Of a stretch of DNA of 64,000 nucleotides, positions 10,396 to 23,161 are shown piece by piece. Each line of letters opens with the position of its first letter. The stretch's first letter is position 1. The stretch is taken from assembly GCA_026413225.1 (NCBI GenBank), contig CM048552.1, forward strand, positions 166,978,053 through 167,042,052. The letters run 5' to 3'. The translations under genes were made by a program, and so were the position numbers. Source of the DNA: Otis tarda. Its lineage: Eukaryota; Chordata; Aves; Otidiformes; Otididae. The notes under the pieces are model-generated. The model did no database searches. It saw only the letters and a program-made list of their open reading frames with translations, and was not told where the DNA came from.

Positions 10396-10980
10396 TGTCC
10401 TGGTTTCAGCTGGGGTGGAGCTAATTTTCTTCTCAGTAACTGCTGTGTTTTGGATTTAGTATGAGATTTGCTAGGTGAAGAAAGTTGATAATACACTAAT
10501 GTTATTAGTTGTTGCTAGAGAGACCAGCTTCCCAGGTTTCACTACTGTGCAGATGCAGGAAGCTGGGACGTGTATAACCAGTATAGTTGACCCAAACTGG
10601 CCAAACAGAGTATTTCATGTCGTAGAGGTCATGCTCAGTACATTAAGTAGGGTCTGGCTGGTGGGCAGGGCTCTCTTGCTCCTTTGTTTGCTGCTCAGGA
10701 TCATTTTTCGGTGTTGTTTCCATAATCACTGCTTGGGAGAGGCTGTACTGGTCATTGAATTGTCAGGTGGTGAGAAATTGTTTGTCATTCATTTTGTATA
10801 CTTTAGTATACCTATTTTTTTTTTTTTGTATTATTATCACCTTCTTTTACTATCCTAGTAAACTGTCTTTGTCTCAACCCAGGAGTTTTATTTTCTTCCA
10901 GATTCTCTCCCCCAACCCATTCGGGAGCAGGAGCGAGTGGCTGCATCGTATTCCATTGCCCCATGGGTTAAACCATGACT
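10396..10980 (+). mobile_element. Solo LTR, ERVL-type, about 585 bp
   Basis: It opens TGTCCTGGTTTCAGCTGGGG and runs through 'ggagctaattttcttctcag' and 'gtgttttggattt' to 'gggttaaaccatgact' near 10980. These are the opening and closing blocks of the group that includes 7507-8115 (in reverse) and 37591-38022. A TATA-like 'gtgtataacc' lies near 10571. Flanking bases are ACCTC and GTCTC, so any target duplication has decayed. The frame at 10475-10858 inside it is not coding. Confidence 0.8.
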
Positions 10981-11104
10981 GTCTCCTTCTCACACAGTGA
11001 AAAGAAAAAAAAATAAATACTTTTCCCTTAATTTCTATGTGTCTGGTAGAAGCAGTCCCCATATATTTGCACTTACTGCCTTGACCTTCCCATTTAGCGA
11101 TTAC

Positions 11105-11124
11105 ATATATATATATATATATAT
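11105..11124. repeat. (AT)n microsatellite
   Basis: About ten AT dinucleotides followed by a run of T. Confidence 0.9.
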
Positions 11125-11510
11125 TTTTTTTTAGTTGTGTTAATCAGAAAAGAAAAATGTGCTTCATGCTGGTCTACATCAGGGAAAGATTAGGAGAAGA
11201 TCTCAGGGGACATTTCCTCCTTTCCCACTGTGCCATGTTAAACGACATAACTAACTATAAAATTATGCAACTTGTCTTTGCACTTGAATCATAGCTGTTA
11301 TATGCCATCTGAGGATTTCTGCCACACATAAACTGCACCACCAGACTGAGGCAATGCTCTCTGTTCACTCACTATTTGTTCCTTTGGGAAGTTAGAAAGG
11401 GAATCACTGCAGTAAGGATACAGCTTTTCTAGCTTACCAAACTGCACATTTAAAGGTGTGATTCAGCAGCAAGCACAGAGGGACACATTCCATCACCTCA
11501 GTCTAAGTCT

Positions 11511-11795
11511 GTGTCTATTACAAATAATCTATTTTACACCTAAGAAACTGTTGATCACATCTTCCACGTCCCCACAGAGCACCTGAGATGTAATGTTTCT
11601 TCTTGGATTCTGGTACTGTTCCTGGACGCAGTTAGGCCAGGACTGCCTAGCCTGTTGATTTCTCCTCTGCACTCTTCTACCATAGCAGTCATTCTTTGCA
11701 AGCTCTTTGTAATCTGCTAGGGGCTGTGTAGAATTTATAACTTCTTTCTGGTAACAGACCTCATGATGTCTGCCACAGATGATCTGTGACAGGTC
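11511..11795 (-). repeat. Dispersed repeat A, copy 1 (unclassified)
   Basis: This block aligns with 30424-30702 in the same orientation; shared strings include 'ctgttgatcac', 'cttggt/cttctggtactgttc', 'ctgcactct', 'ctaccatagcagtca' and 'gctgtgta'. On the minus strand both copies share a reading frame stretch: DCYGRRVQRRN, QSWPN and QEQYQ here, against DCCGRRVQKRN, QSCPN and QEQYQ in copy 2. That suggests an old protein-coding element, perhaps an internal retroviral or transposon gene, but I do not recognise the protein. Boundaries are approximate. Confidence 0.6.
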
Positions 11796-12597
11796 ATCCC
11801 CAAGCTAATGCCTTCAGTTTCACACAAGCTATTGTGAGAGAAAAATCTAGACTCAGTGCAAGAGTTCAGATAATACTGACAAGTTGTCATGTGAGTTGTA
11901 AGGACACTGTCCCATGTAGCTACATGTAGTAAAGTCTACCAAAAGTCTAAAAAAAAAAACCAAAATCTCCTGTGGCTTTGCTATTGATCATTTTCACATG
12001 TGGTTAATTTTGCTTCATTTTCTCACTACCTGACACCTATAAAACTAGCTCAGCTTGAATGTTACATTCAATTATCCGGAACTCTTCATAAAAATACAGT
12101 GCTTGTTCTCCCGGAGTTTCTGGTGTGATGAATGTACTTTGGTGGGCCTTTGAAACTGCTATAGAAAATTCTCTTTAAGTATAGCCTTTTCCATTTCTCT
12201 TTGTCTGGAAATCTTCCCTTTGCTTACGGTCAGTGCTGCAGACCATATTACTCAGTTCTCCTGCTGTTCTCATTTGAGGGATAAATAAATTACACCTTCT
12301 CCCTGAATCAAGGAAATCATCAGCAAAAGGTTACCTGGTTACATTTTTGTTTCTAGCATAAGTACATGGTGAGAAACAGAATTCAAGATACGAAAGTAGG
12401 AGACGGAACAGATTATTAGAATAATCTGATCAGTTATTCCTCATGTATAAAAAGTTCATATGTATACAGTTCACAAAAGTGCACAGGCAGTAGGAAACTG
12501 GGATTTCAGAGTATGTTCCTGAGTCAGTTTATATCCATCATACTAGCTCTGCTTCCTAGTTTGCTGTCTCTTTTTTATGCAATCTAATTAGTATAGA

Positions 12598-12905
12598 ATT
12601 TCACAAAATCATAGAACAGTTGAGATTGGAAGGTACCTGTGGATATCATCTTTTCTAACCCCCCGCCCTGCTCGAAGTAGGGTCTAGCTCCAGCAGGCTG
12701 ATCAGTATTTTTCCAGTCAGGTTTTGAGTATCTCCAAGGATGGAGAAACCACAGCCTCCCTGGGTAGCCTGTGCCAGTGTTCGATCAACATCACAAGAAA
12801 AAAAGTTTTCTGATGTTTAAATATAATTTATTGCATTTCAGTTAGGCCCATTGTCCCTTATCCTTTCACTGGGTGCCACTGAGAAGAATCTGGCCCTAAA
12901 TACTT
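12598..12905 (-). mobile_element. Old CR1 LINE 3' end, minus strand
   Basis: On the plus strand it begins 'aatcatagaacagttgagat', the complement of a CR1 tail, and continues with the complement of the 3' UTR (cagcaggctgatcag) and of the RT C-terminus ('cacagcctccctgggtagcc', for the L-P-R-E region). Further in it fades near 12905. Decayed, no frame left. Confidence 0.75.
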
Positions 12906-14723
12906 GACAGATATTGTTCAAATTTAGTTAGGACAAACAGCTGTTGAAACATTTGGATAATCCAGTAACTTTTCCCCCAGAGACTAATAACTGAGTAAAA
13001 ATCAGCATGAAAAGTAACAGAGGGAAATAATGTATTTTCAAAGATTTGAGTTGGATTATACTTCTTACTCTAAATACAACCTTTTTCTTCTTTCTTCAGT
13101 GAGCCAAGAGGGGAGAAATGGTTAGCAAACAATGTTACAGCCACTTATATTTACTAAAACATCAGGCAATCTTACAAGGTATTGGTATGTTTCAAAGATA
13201 CAAAATAAAAATTTTGATCTGTGCAGTGGCATATGATCACAATAATCATTAGAGATTAGTCTCTGAGGCACTTCTGTATTTAAACAGAGATCTCTCTAAA
13301 TGGACTGGAGAGTTAAATAATAAAACCTTTGACACTGACTTGCTCACAGAACTACTTAAGCTAAAGTGAGGTTTTTTTTCATCAACCTTTCTTTTAGGAC
13401 AAGTCATTGCTGAAAATACAGTGAAATCTCTCTCTTTTTTTTTTTTTTAATACTACTGTGTTAGCTACTAGGTTGAAATTGGGCTTTATTAAATACATTA
13501 CTCTTTCTCCATGAACAAAAACAAGGTGATACTATGACTGACTTTGCCTAGATATTTTCACTCCCTAAACAAAATGTTTTTACAGCAAGATCGGCCATTA
13601 ATACATACTATTTATCTCATTGTAAAATTACTACTGATATAAAATGAGACTTGGTTTTGACTTTGATGTAGTGAGGCAAGGTCAATAGTATCATTCAATA
13701 TCCTCCTCACCCAAAAGGTTCCTGTGATTAGACACATAGTAGGAAAGATTGTATGATCTTTCTGAGAAAATTCTATAGCACCCACTATCTATCTGTGTAG
13801 CTCTAAAAAAAAAAACCCAAAAAACAACAAAAAAGAGGCATGTTTGTGAATATGCTTGTAGGCTTGGACATAAGGAAAGAACAGAGACAGCCATAGCCTG
13901 TAGCAGAACTTGCTCAGTTAGTCCCCTAAGCACGACATACTACTTACCCCTATTTTTTTTTAAGAGATGAACAACAACATCATGTAGCCTCCTTCATCCT
14001 AACATTGAAGAAACTTTTGGATTTGTTATGTACTTATTACAGGGTTCTCCCCAGCTGATGAAAGTCACTGGAGAATAGGGGTACTCTACACAAGTAAAAG
14101 CCCTTTGAGAAAACTTGCCTGCCAAGTGCTTCAAAGAAATCTAGTTTGTCCCAGAGATGATATTGGCAATTTTGACAGTCCAGTTTTTCACTAAGGATCC
14201 TAACACTAGAGACTGTTTTTGGAAGTCATGGTCATATTTTAGGTAGTTTGCAAAAACTGACAGTCATCAAAAAGAGCACTGAAAAAAAAAATCCAAATCT
14301 GAGCTGTCTTAAGTTGTATGAAGAAGGGTGACATTATTGCAATAAGTGCCACTGCAGCTGTGCAATGAAGTCTGGATTCAAGTCAATGAAATTATAGCCA
14401 CAATTTATCTACAACAGTAATGATCCTTCCAATAACCTCAGTACAGTGCTATAAATCAACTACACTCAAGCACCTAGTATATTTACAAAGAGACAATGGT
14501 CCAAATTAGAAGCAATGTTAAATTGTTCTGACACAGAGCTGGGATTTTTCTTCCTCTGACGCTAATTGCTTTTAACTGAAACAAATAAAAAATATCAAGT
14601 TATTAAAAATGTGCTCTTTGCTGCTTCTACTTATGGTGTAATAATTCCAATGCTGTAATAAGAAAATGAACAGGAAGACAACATATGTCACTGATCTTTT
14701 TTGACCATTAATGTTAATGTAAA
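12906..14723. other. AT-rich unique sequence
   Basis: No gene or known repeat recognised. Poly(T) at 13436-13448. Confidence 0.5.
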
Positions 14724-14768
14724 AAGTAACAAACGTTTGTTACTTGGTTTTTGAACAAGTAACAAACG
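14724..14768. repeat. 22-bp perfect palindrome plus third arm
   Basis: AAGTAACAAAC at 14724-14734 is followed directly by its reverse complement GTTTGTTACTT at 14735-14745. A third copy, AAGTAACAAACG, lies at 14757-14768, so the middle arm can pair with either side. Purpose unknown. Confidence 0.75.
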
Positions 14769-16189
14769 CTATGTGCTTCATTGAGTATATGTGATGAGGC
14801 ATCCCAGTGCCCCTAGTTCTGGGATAGGGTTTACAATATATCACAACTGGAAAGAAAGCATTTCCCAATAGCCAAATTAGATGACTTTCTACCGCCCTCC
14901 TTCACATTTCCTGCTGGTTACCATAGGTGCAAGACTTTTGTCAGTACTTCAGATCTGTTAAAAGGCACATCCATCCGAGCATTCTAGGATGTAAGTGGAT
15001 GATTATTGTGCTTGACATTGACATTGCAGAGTGACCTTGGTACACTTAGGTTTTTGATTTTATAATTCCAGTTGATTTAAGGATATAAATTGCTCTCAAA
15101 GGTGTGCTATAATTTCAGTCTATGTTAAAAAAAAAAAAAAAAAAAAAGGAGGCAAGTCTGGAAAATGTATTTTTACGTTAAAGTTGTTTAGAAATAAGGA
15201 AAATTTGAAAAGATGCATAGGCTTATTCATAATACACCCTTAAAGAAGTTGGCTTCTAGCTGTGCTAAGCTTTTATTATTTAAGAGTATAGTCAGCTGTT
15301 ACCTGAGACTACTCTACCAGTAAGTATCTTAAAGTTTTGTGGTTTGGAGTACCCTTTGACATGCAGTAAGATTCATAGGTCTGCAGCATAAACAGCTTAG
15401 AAGTTGCTGTTTCAAGATCACTTTTCCCTTGCTACTCCACTCTTCGTTTTTTTTTTTATTTCCAGAGCTCCTATTTTTGAAACTCCTTTTCTTACAGGAA
15501 GTACCTTACTCTAATTACAGATTCTATGAATCACACTTGTGGATTAGAGATGGTATATCATTACAAAAAAAAAAAGCCCTAAATTGCAGTATGCTGGAGA
15601 TCCATAATTTCTTACTTGGTGCCAGTTTAATAACAGCTCATCTGCAGAATTACTTTTTCATTTAATGCACCTGAAGCTTCCCATTGTTTACGCTGCTTTA
15701 GACTTCTTCTGTGCTCTTCGAAAGAGATCACTTCAGATACATACCTCAGCTGAGCACTTTCTCCCACTTTATTGAATCTTTCTAAGTTTGCTAAGTCCTG
15801 TATTGTGAAATAAAAATTGTTTTAAAGGTGTTTACCTGTTTTCTTACATTCAGTAGTTTAGTAAATATATAGCCAAAAAGTTTGCTAAAAATACATTGTA
15901 AAAACATTCTGAGTATTTTTATTTAGCAAAATAAGTAAACTCAATATCATAGACTAACTGGATAATGAACTGACCTACAGAAGTTCTTCCCTTCAGTTTA
16001 TGAGTTGTTTTTAAAGCCATAGTGTTAAACTGTTCCCATACAACTCATAGCATGATATTTCCTATTCTCCCCTCCCCTTTTTGGAGGAGGCAGGCAGGCA
16101 GGCTGGAATAGGAGCAAATACAACCCATCTTTTCAGTAGAACAAGCTATGAATGAAGTAGCAGAAACTGAAATACAAATATTTTGGTAC
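14769..16189. other. AT-rich unique sequence
   Basis: No gene recognised. A 21-base run of A sits at 15127-15147; I could not identify a retroposed sequence before it. A short (GGCA)n patch lies at 16090-16101. Confidence 0.5.
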
Positions 16190-16224
16190 ACCATCGGTCA
16201 GGGAGCAGCAAGAATAGGGCTGCT

Positions 16225-16690
16225 TCCTGCAGGATAAGGAGGATCACGCAGCCAGAAGTAGTCTTGCCAACTGGAGCCCAGTCCTACAAGTACCCAAGCA
16301 AGACAAATAGAACAGGCCTAGAGATTGCTGTCAGGGCCAAGCAGTAGCCCAGATCATAAAATAATATCAAGATGATGAGGCAAGTTCAAGTTGGAAAGTC
16401 AACCTGTAGATCACAATTTGTCTCAGGTCCAGTGATCATTGGGCAAGTTCCCAGTAATAAGGCAAGGCTAAGATCAAGCTCTGTCAAGGTAGACAATTAT
16501 ATTGGTTGAAAATAATGCTGTCATATCCGAGTTAGACTGCAGGTGGAGGTCCAGATCAAAGGACTGTTCCTCAGATAGGAACTAAAGCCCTTGGGTTGAG
16601 CTCCTGGCCCCATGGGTGTGGGTGAAGGCCCCAGGTGAAGCTGGTCAAGACCATTAGGGCCTATTAGTGCATGCAGAGACTTAGCAATAT
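16225..16690 (+). repeat. Dispersed repeat B, copy 1 (unclassified)
   Basis: This block is similar to the reverse complement of 40998-41440. Matching pieces in order include 'gtacccaagcaagacaaata' (16296 on), 'ccagtgatcatt' (16430), 'gctaagatcaagctctgtca' (16467 on), 'ggagctc...ccaggag' complements near 16590, and 'ggcctattagtgcatgcaga' (16658 on). The block is richer in G+C than its flanks. No coding frame is conserved that I can see. It may be an old LTR or DNA element. Confidence 0.6.
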
Positions 16691-18177
16691 CTACATTTAT
16701 TTTAATTTGTATGTTTATTTCCAACCAATGGAATAATTTCATCATAATTACCTTTTAAGTTGCAAATTGGATCATGCGAGTTGTGAGTGGTCATGCTTTG
16801 ACTGAGAGGGAGATTAGCAGCGATTCCTGAGACAATCAAATAACCCACCTGGGTCTTGCATATAGTTAAGTAAAAGATTACACAAGGATTTGGCAACTGG
16901 CAGTTTAGAAATACTGCCCTAGCATCTTTTGCACGTAATAGTTGAAAGGTAGATGAAGAGGATTTGATACCTGTTTCACATACACTCTGTTCCACCTCTG
17001 AAAAACTATAATTGACAGTAATCACAGCAGCAAAACTGATAAGGCATGTTTGAATGAACAAATGATGAAATAGCATTTTTTTTTAATTATTTAGAGTTTC
17101 AATAAAGGAAGCTTAATACTGTAAACAAGTATGTTCAATTCTATTCTAAAAAAATATCAGGTGCTTGAAATAGCTGAAATGGACATATTTGTAGCAAAAG
17201 CAAAATACTACTTTTTATTTTATACACTATTAAGAAATTATGTTCAATATTGTGTGGCTGATGTCATTAAAGTAACCTTCAGGAGAAGTAGGGATAATAT
17301 TTTTTCAGATCTATTGTATGGCCTATACCTTCAATATCTTTTTTAAGCACTTTCTGGTTCTGCTGAACTGTTTTCCACAGCATGTGTTATTGGGACACAG
17401 GAAGAACAGATGCAAAGCAGGTATTATGTTGTGACTTGACTCATGGCTGCAAACCACTCAAAATGCAAGAACGGCACACCCTGGGAATCTATAGATGAAG
17501 AAGGATTTCTAGAATCCCTCTTTGCTTATGTGAAGCAATACAGTTTTCCTTTTACTACTAGAAGTTTGCATACTGATCTCCATAAGCAAGCAATTCAGTG
17601 GCTATTGCAGTGCAAGACAGTCTCAGACTGAATTAAATGCTTTGATATTTATCTCATACCTTTGCCTCTTAAGGATTTATAAAGGAGATACTTCATTTCT
17701 CTGTGTGACTTTTACAGTAGTGCTTACACGTTCCTGGAAACAGGAACTGAAACATACTGCTCTTAACCTACAAAATGATTGTTGCTACGTTTTAGAATCT
17801 AAATCCCACCTGTTTCTTCCTTATGATTTTCTGTGAGTTATGATCATATTTAATAAAAAATTCATCGTATTTCTGTGTTCAAACCTGGCTTCAACCCTAC
17901 ATCTTCTAATAGGTATGAGTTCAAAGCTGAGAAGAAAAGTAAAGTTCAGTATCTCAGTTCCTAGACTACTGTTACACTCACCTAACATATCAGGTTTTGG
18001 AAGTGTTTAAAATAAGAGAGAAAGATAGTTATCTGTATCCAAGTGTACCAGTTAGGTAACGTGAGTTGTAAGAAGGGATTTCGGGCCACTTCTCAACTGG
18101 CATAAGCTGGGCTTATTTAAAGAAGCACAGAGAAATGTGCCTCATAATGGCATCAGCAACAAATGTTAAAAGGGATC
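16691..18177. other. AT-rich unique sequence
   Basis: No known repeat. Frames of 124 codons (minus, 16702-17076) and 62 codons (plus, 17443-17631) lack recognisable domains, splice context or repeats and are not called. Confidence 0.45.
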
Positions 18178-18718
18178 TGATGGGTTGACCCTGGCCAGCA
18201 ACTAAGAATTCACCCAGTTGCTCACCTCCTCCCCTTCTCCCTTCCCTCTAGCAGGAGAAGGGAGAGAACTGGAATAGCAAAGACATTCTTTATTTCATGG
18301 GTTGAGATAAAGACAATTTAATAAGTGAAGGAAAGAGAATGGAAGAAAAAAAAAGTGATGTGAAGGCAATTGTTAACCACCTCCCACAAGCAGACTGATG
18401 CTCAGCCAGTACTCAAGCAACAACTACCTGTGACAGACCAAACTCCCAGTTTCAACTGCTGAGCATGATGTTATGTGTCATGAAATACGTCTCGGGTCAA
18501 TTTGTATCAGCTGACCTAGCTGTATACTCTCTGAACCTCTTGCCCACACCTAGCCTGCTCACTGTCAGAAGCAGAGTGAAAAACAGGAAAAGTCTTGACA
18601 TTGTTCAGCAATAGATAAAACATTGGTGTATTATCAACATTGCTTTAATCTCAAATCCAAAACACAGCACCATACAAGCATAAAGAAAATTAACTCCTTT
18701 CCAGTCAGACCCAGTACA
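18178..18718 (-). mobile_element. Solo LTR, ERVL-type, 541 bp, minus strand
   Basis: On the plus strand it opens TGATGGGTTGACCCTGGCCA and ends CAGTCAGACCCAGTACA. Inside, 'tgggttgagataaagacaat', 'cctagcctgctcactg', 'attatcaacattgctttaat' and 'caaatccaaaacacagc' match the copy at 7507-8115 in order. Flanks GGATC and GAGGA do not match, so the target duplication has decayed. It is a solo LTR. Confidence 0.8.
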
Positions 18719-21700
18719 GAGGACTGGAAATTTTAGGTTCCGGGCACAGATTTCTCTTTTTTAAATATAAATATATATCATTTAATATTATGTACTATTT
18801 ATACACATAGTAATAATGAAGTATCAGCTAAGTATTATTAGTCACCCATCTCAAAAAAAAAGAATACTGCAGAAGTTCAGGGCGCTTATGTATAAGTAAT
18901 GGGAACAATCAAAGGTACAGAGAAACTCCTATATTAAGACAAACCGAAGAAGCTGTCAGTGTTTATGTTATTAAAAAAAAAACCCAAACAAACTAAAATC
19001 AGAGAAGATATGAGAAGCCTACAAATTAATGATTAGTTCAGAGAAAATAGATCGTGAACTTCTTGTTTTCTGACATATAAACAAGGGAACATTCACTAAA
19101 ACTGAAGACTGAGAATTTTAAAGCCAATCAGAAGTTAGTACTGAAGAGTTTATTCTAGAATACTTTGCAACAGAAGTCCCAAAGGCTGAGAATCTAAATT
19201 TCAAGAAAAAAAAATTTAATCATAACTATTGTTTCTAGTTCCTATAAATCATTATAATTTTATTATATATATTCTCTATATTACATATTATATATTACAT
19301 ATTTAGAATAATAAAAATAATCAGATTGTAGAGTGTTCATGTTGGAAACTATTGTTTCCAAGTGCTATAAATTGCTATAATCACAATATGTAGCAATATT
19401 TATATTTTTAAAATATAGATAATTGCTATAGAATTCATTTCATTGAATCCCTGACAGTGGGAGAGCATGTTAGGTGAAGTTATTTAGAACTTTTAAAAAA
19501 TTTCCTAGAGTATTTCCTAAGTATCTAGTTGTGACTATTGGAAATGAAGAAGAAATACAAGTGGAACTTTAGTCTGACCCATCCATTGTGATAATTTATA
19601 GGCTTTTAATAATGACAGTTTAGTAAATTATTTTAATTAAAATCCCAGAGGCTAGAGTTAAAAGGGTAGCACAGTAATTTTTTTTTTAATCTTCCATCCT
19701 CCCTGTCCTTACTCTTCCAACCCATTCTCTTTTCCAACTCCTATACCTTTCTGCATTTGTAGCTGGCAGATAGTCATTTAATTCTTTTATATTCATTTGA
19801 AATATGCCTAATTAAAATCAGGCTTTATTTTAAGTCTATGTTAAAAATATTCTTTCCATTTCTTTTCTTCTTTTTATGTTGCCTTAAATACATACGCTAG
19901 TTCAACACTGGAAGGCAGTGTCCTGTATCACAGACAAATGCTCCAAGCAGCAGATTTTATATCCACACAGCTTCTCAGGCTTAATGCTAGCCAACCCTTT
20001 CAACCTCAGCGAAGGAATACAATTTTCTTAACCTGCTAACCTGCATTTAAAAGAAACAGATACAATGTTGAAACCCCCAGGACCAAATTTAATTGTTTAA
20101 ATATAGGAGTCTAGTGTTATCTGAGATGCCTCAGGGTATCCACATGTGGCTGGCAGGTAGCACAGGACACTTTTTACATCTCTGCCTTTCTGCCACGGCA
20201 GCAGAAGATAAGGTAGCATGCTCAGGTGTCCCAAATACCCACATTTTATACTACTTTTTTTCCAAACACAATAGCAAAGCAACTATTATTTCTACTTTGT
20301 AGTACGCCTTAACACATATTATCCACAGATCTTATGATCTTAGAAAAAGAAATGACTCAAACTGTCCTCAGTGGCCCGAATTCTTTTTGAGGATATGTTT
20401 AGATTAACCACTGAGAATGAAACCCGTATGCATGTCCTAGCATCCTGTGCCCCAACATATGTTAGCAAATTTGGCCTATATCAGATTTCCCATCTGGCCT
20501 CAGAATTCAGGTTTCTTTTATCTAGAAGGGAAGAAGAGGTGATACATATCTTGATGTATTCTCTAACATGAAGTCAACATGAACCTGTGCCAAAAACCTG
20601 TACTAGGATCTCTGGGCCCAGTAATATAAACAACATTAGTCTGCTATGTGAACATTTTATTTTGCATAAGTAGCCAAAAAAAGATAAATGTATTTTTCTT
20701 AATTGAATATAAAATAAAGAGGTATCAAAACTAATTGCTTTTATTAAAAGGAGTTGTAGAAAAGTTCTTACTAGTAATTTTTTAATACATATGAAGCTAT
20801 TTGATGCTTTGATTAAAACAGAATTTTAGAAAACCTTTGCAATTGAGAATATCTTTGTCCAAATTGTTCTCTGGGGTACAGTTTCTCTAAGAGGATGTAA
20901 ATGAGTAATATTTAAATATTCTTAAAATATGTAGTATTTTAAAAATACTAAAACACTAGCTGTGTATAAAAACTGTCAAACTGTTTGGGATTATTGAGTA
21001 TCACAGTGAGTAGTGAAGATGAGAAAGTTCTTTGATCTTAGGTTAAAGTCTTTGTATCTTTATTTCATAAGGAAACAGAAACCAAATTAAGCATTTGTCA
21101 GATTAGGTAAAACATTATGTCAGCCCTGACAAAATGTCAGTCTGTTGGAGAAGATTGAAAATCTACTTCCAGGTAAAATTCAGTGTGTTGTTTTTAACAA
21201 ATCAGTATGTGGTATCAAAATCAAAGTCCATATAAGAAAGAGATAAGAAAACTACATACAGTTTCTCGTGCATAGTAGACTTTCAAATATTTTCTTATGC
21301 TCTTGAGAATTATGAATGATTTTACGGGTTTTATGACTACAAATAGGGATATATTCAAGTGCATAAGTCATACAGAAAAGAGATGTACAGTATGTTTTTT
21401 CCTCATACGACCTAGCAGTTCTACAAGACAATAAACAACAAAAGCAATACCTGTATCTTCAACAAAGTAAATGTACCGAAAATGCAGACTCCTCATCTTA
21501 TTATTCTTTAATCATCCTATAATCCTTTCGGTAAATTACCATCACAAGATGGTAATTTTTGCATTATAATACCTCCTTGCTTCCACTTTTGCCCTTTTAG
21601 TAGCAACTCTGGAAAGATAGGTCATTCTGGGTTGTGACATTGGTAATCGTGTGCATGAATGCAATATTTTATACCTCTGGTTCAGCATTAGAACAACATG

Positions 21701-23064
21701 AAGCAGGCCTCAAAGCTAACAACACAAAAATGAGTCACAGGTTTTTTTTTTTCCTCAGAGAGACTTCTAGGCATGGTGGGAAGTAACTACTTCATGCAAA
21801 TCCCAACAAGATGGTAGCGTTACTTCAAAAGTAACCTAAGGAAGTTTGAAAGTGAAAGAAATTGCAATCTGCTGGACTTTTTTTTTTTTTCATGATGAGG
21901 AACAACTAAGGATATCATAGGGAAAGTATGGCTTTTGGGTTTTTTTGAGGGATTGAGTTTTTTGAGATGATGTGTTTGTCTAGAATAGGATATACCTCAA
22001 GATGAAACATGTGGTTAGAATCGATCTGTAAAGTGTATTTTTTTCTCCTGTTACAAAATTTATAACAAATATAGCTCTATAAAGAAATCTTTACTTGAAT
22101 ACCTGAATGTTCTACTTACACAGCCAAAAAAAAAGTGGTGTCTGCTATTTTTCAGACACATCATAAGTGTAGTAATAGATACAGGAATATTTCCTCTTGA
22201 GCAGGAGATTACACTGTGGCTTTTGAGATCAGAAAGCAGGTGAACTCAGAGTTACAGGGCCATACACTTCTTTCACATACATCAAATGTTTTTTGTCTAA
22301 ACAAAATTATACCTTTATATCCTCTTGAAATTAAATGCATGCTATATACTGTAGAGTATAAAACAAAGTAAAATCTATCTTTTTCATGCTTACATTTTTA
22401 ACAGACTTATGTAAGTTTACTGTACTAACATTAATGAAACTGTCTTTTAACTGAACACAAAATTTTAGTGAAAAGACTTGTTTCACCAATTCTTGATGCT
22501 TAACTACACAGACAAAAAATATTTTTTAAAGAATGCCTAGAAACTCTGAAAATATACTTCATTTGGTGGAAAATAAAATTTCTTGTGTAAAAGCTCCAGA
22601 AATGCTCTTTATCATATCAGTCGACTACTCACAACAGTTCTGTGAGGAATATTTTGTATCCATTTCTTAATATTTATAATTTTGAACTACTAAAACATAG
22701 ACTAGAATTTCTAAATGAGCTCAAAAAGTAGATGAAATCTATGTCGGCAATAGGTGGTAAATACTTTTATCTGCTGAATTTTCTTTATCATGGCACCTAC
22801 TTCACAGTCTTGAATGTCCTGACTAAGTCTCTACTGAAACATCTACCCTTCATTCTCTGTCTCACCAATGAGTAGCATCTCCATCTCTCTAGCCTCTCAT
22901 CTCACACGTTCATCAGGCCATGAACAACTCCCCAGCTCTCTACTCAAACTTGAGAATTAGACAGATGCATGCACCCCTCTATCCCAACAGCCCTTTGCCC
23001 AGCAATATCTTCTGCCATGGCCTCATGTCGTGGACCTTAATGCCCATCCACCCCCATGTTACAG
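18719..23064. other. Long AT-rich unique stretch
   Basis: No gene, RNA or classified repeat recognised in 4.3 kb. A short perfect hairpin occurs at 21533-21558 (AAATTACCATC/GATGGTAATTT, 4-base loop). It could hold conserved noncoding elements, which cannot be judged from one sequence. Confidence 0.5.
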
Positions 23065-23161
23065 GTATCTGATTAGTCTAATTGTACCCCACTTGTGACA
23101 TCACAAGTGGGGAGGGGGAGGGGGAGCGAGAAACCTTGTGGTAATTCGGGCTAAACCATCA
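23065..23161 (+). mobile_element. LTR 3'-end remnant with perfect 12-bp hairpin
   Basis: The closing 'gggctaaaccatcaca' resembles the end of the ERVL-type LTRs here. Just upstream, CCCCACTTGTGA (23087-23098) pairs perfectly with TCACAAGTGGGG (23101-23112) across CA. The rest of the LTR is not recognisable. Confidence 0.45.

Noticed and set aside
10475..10858. 127-codon plus-strand frame with hydrophobic C-terminus
   Set aside because: Inside the LTR 10396-10980; the hydrophobic end is encoded by the T-rich run.
16702..17076. 124-codon minus-strand frame in unique DNA
   Set aside because: No domain, signal or splice context recognised; length is within chance for this much sequence.
17443..17631. 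62-codon plus-strand frame in unique DNA
   Set aside because: No family recognised and no flanking exon signals I could defend.
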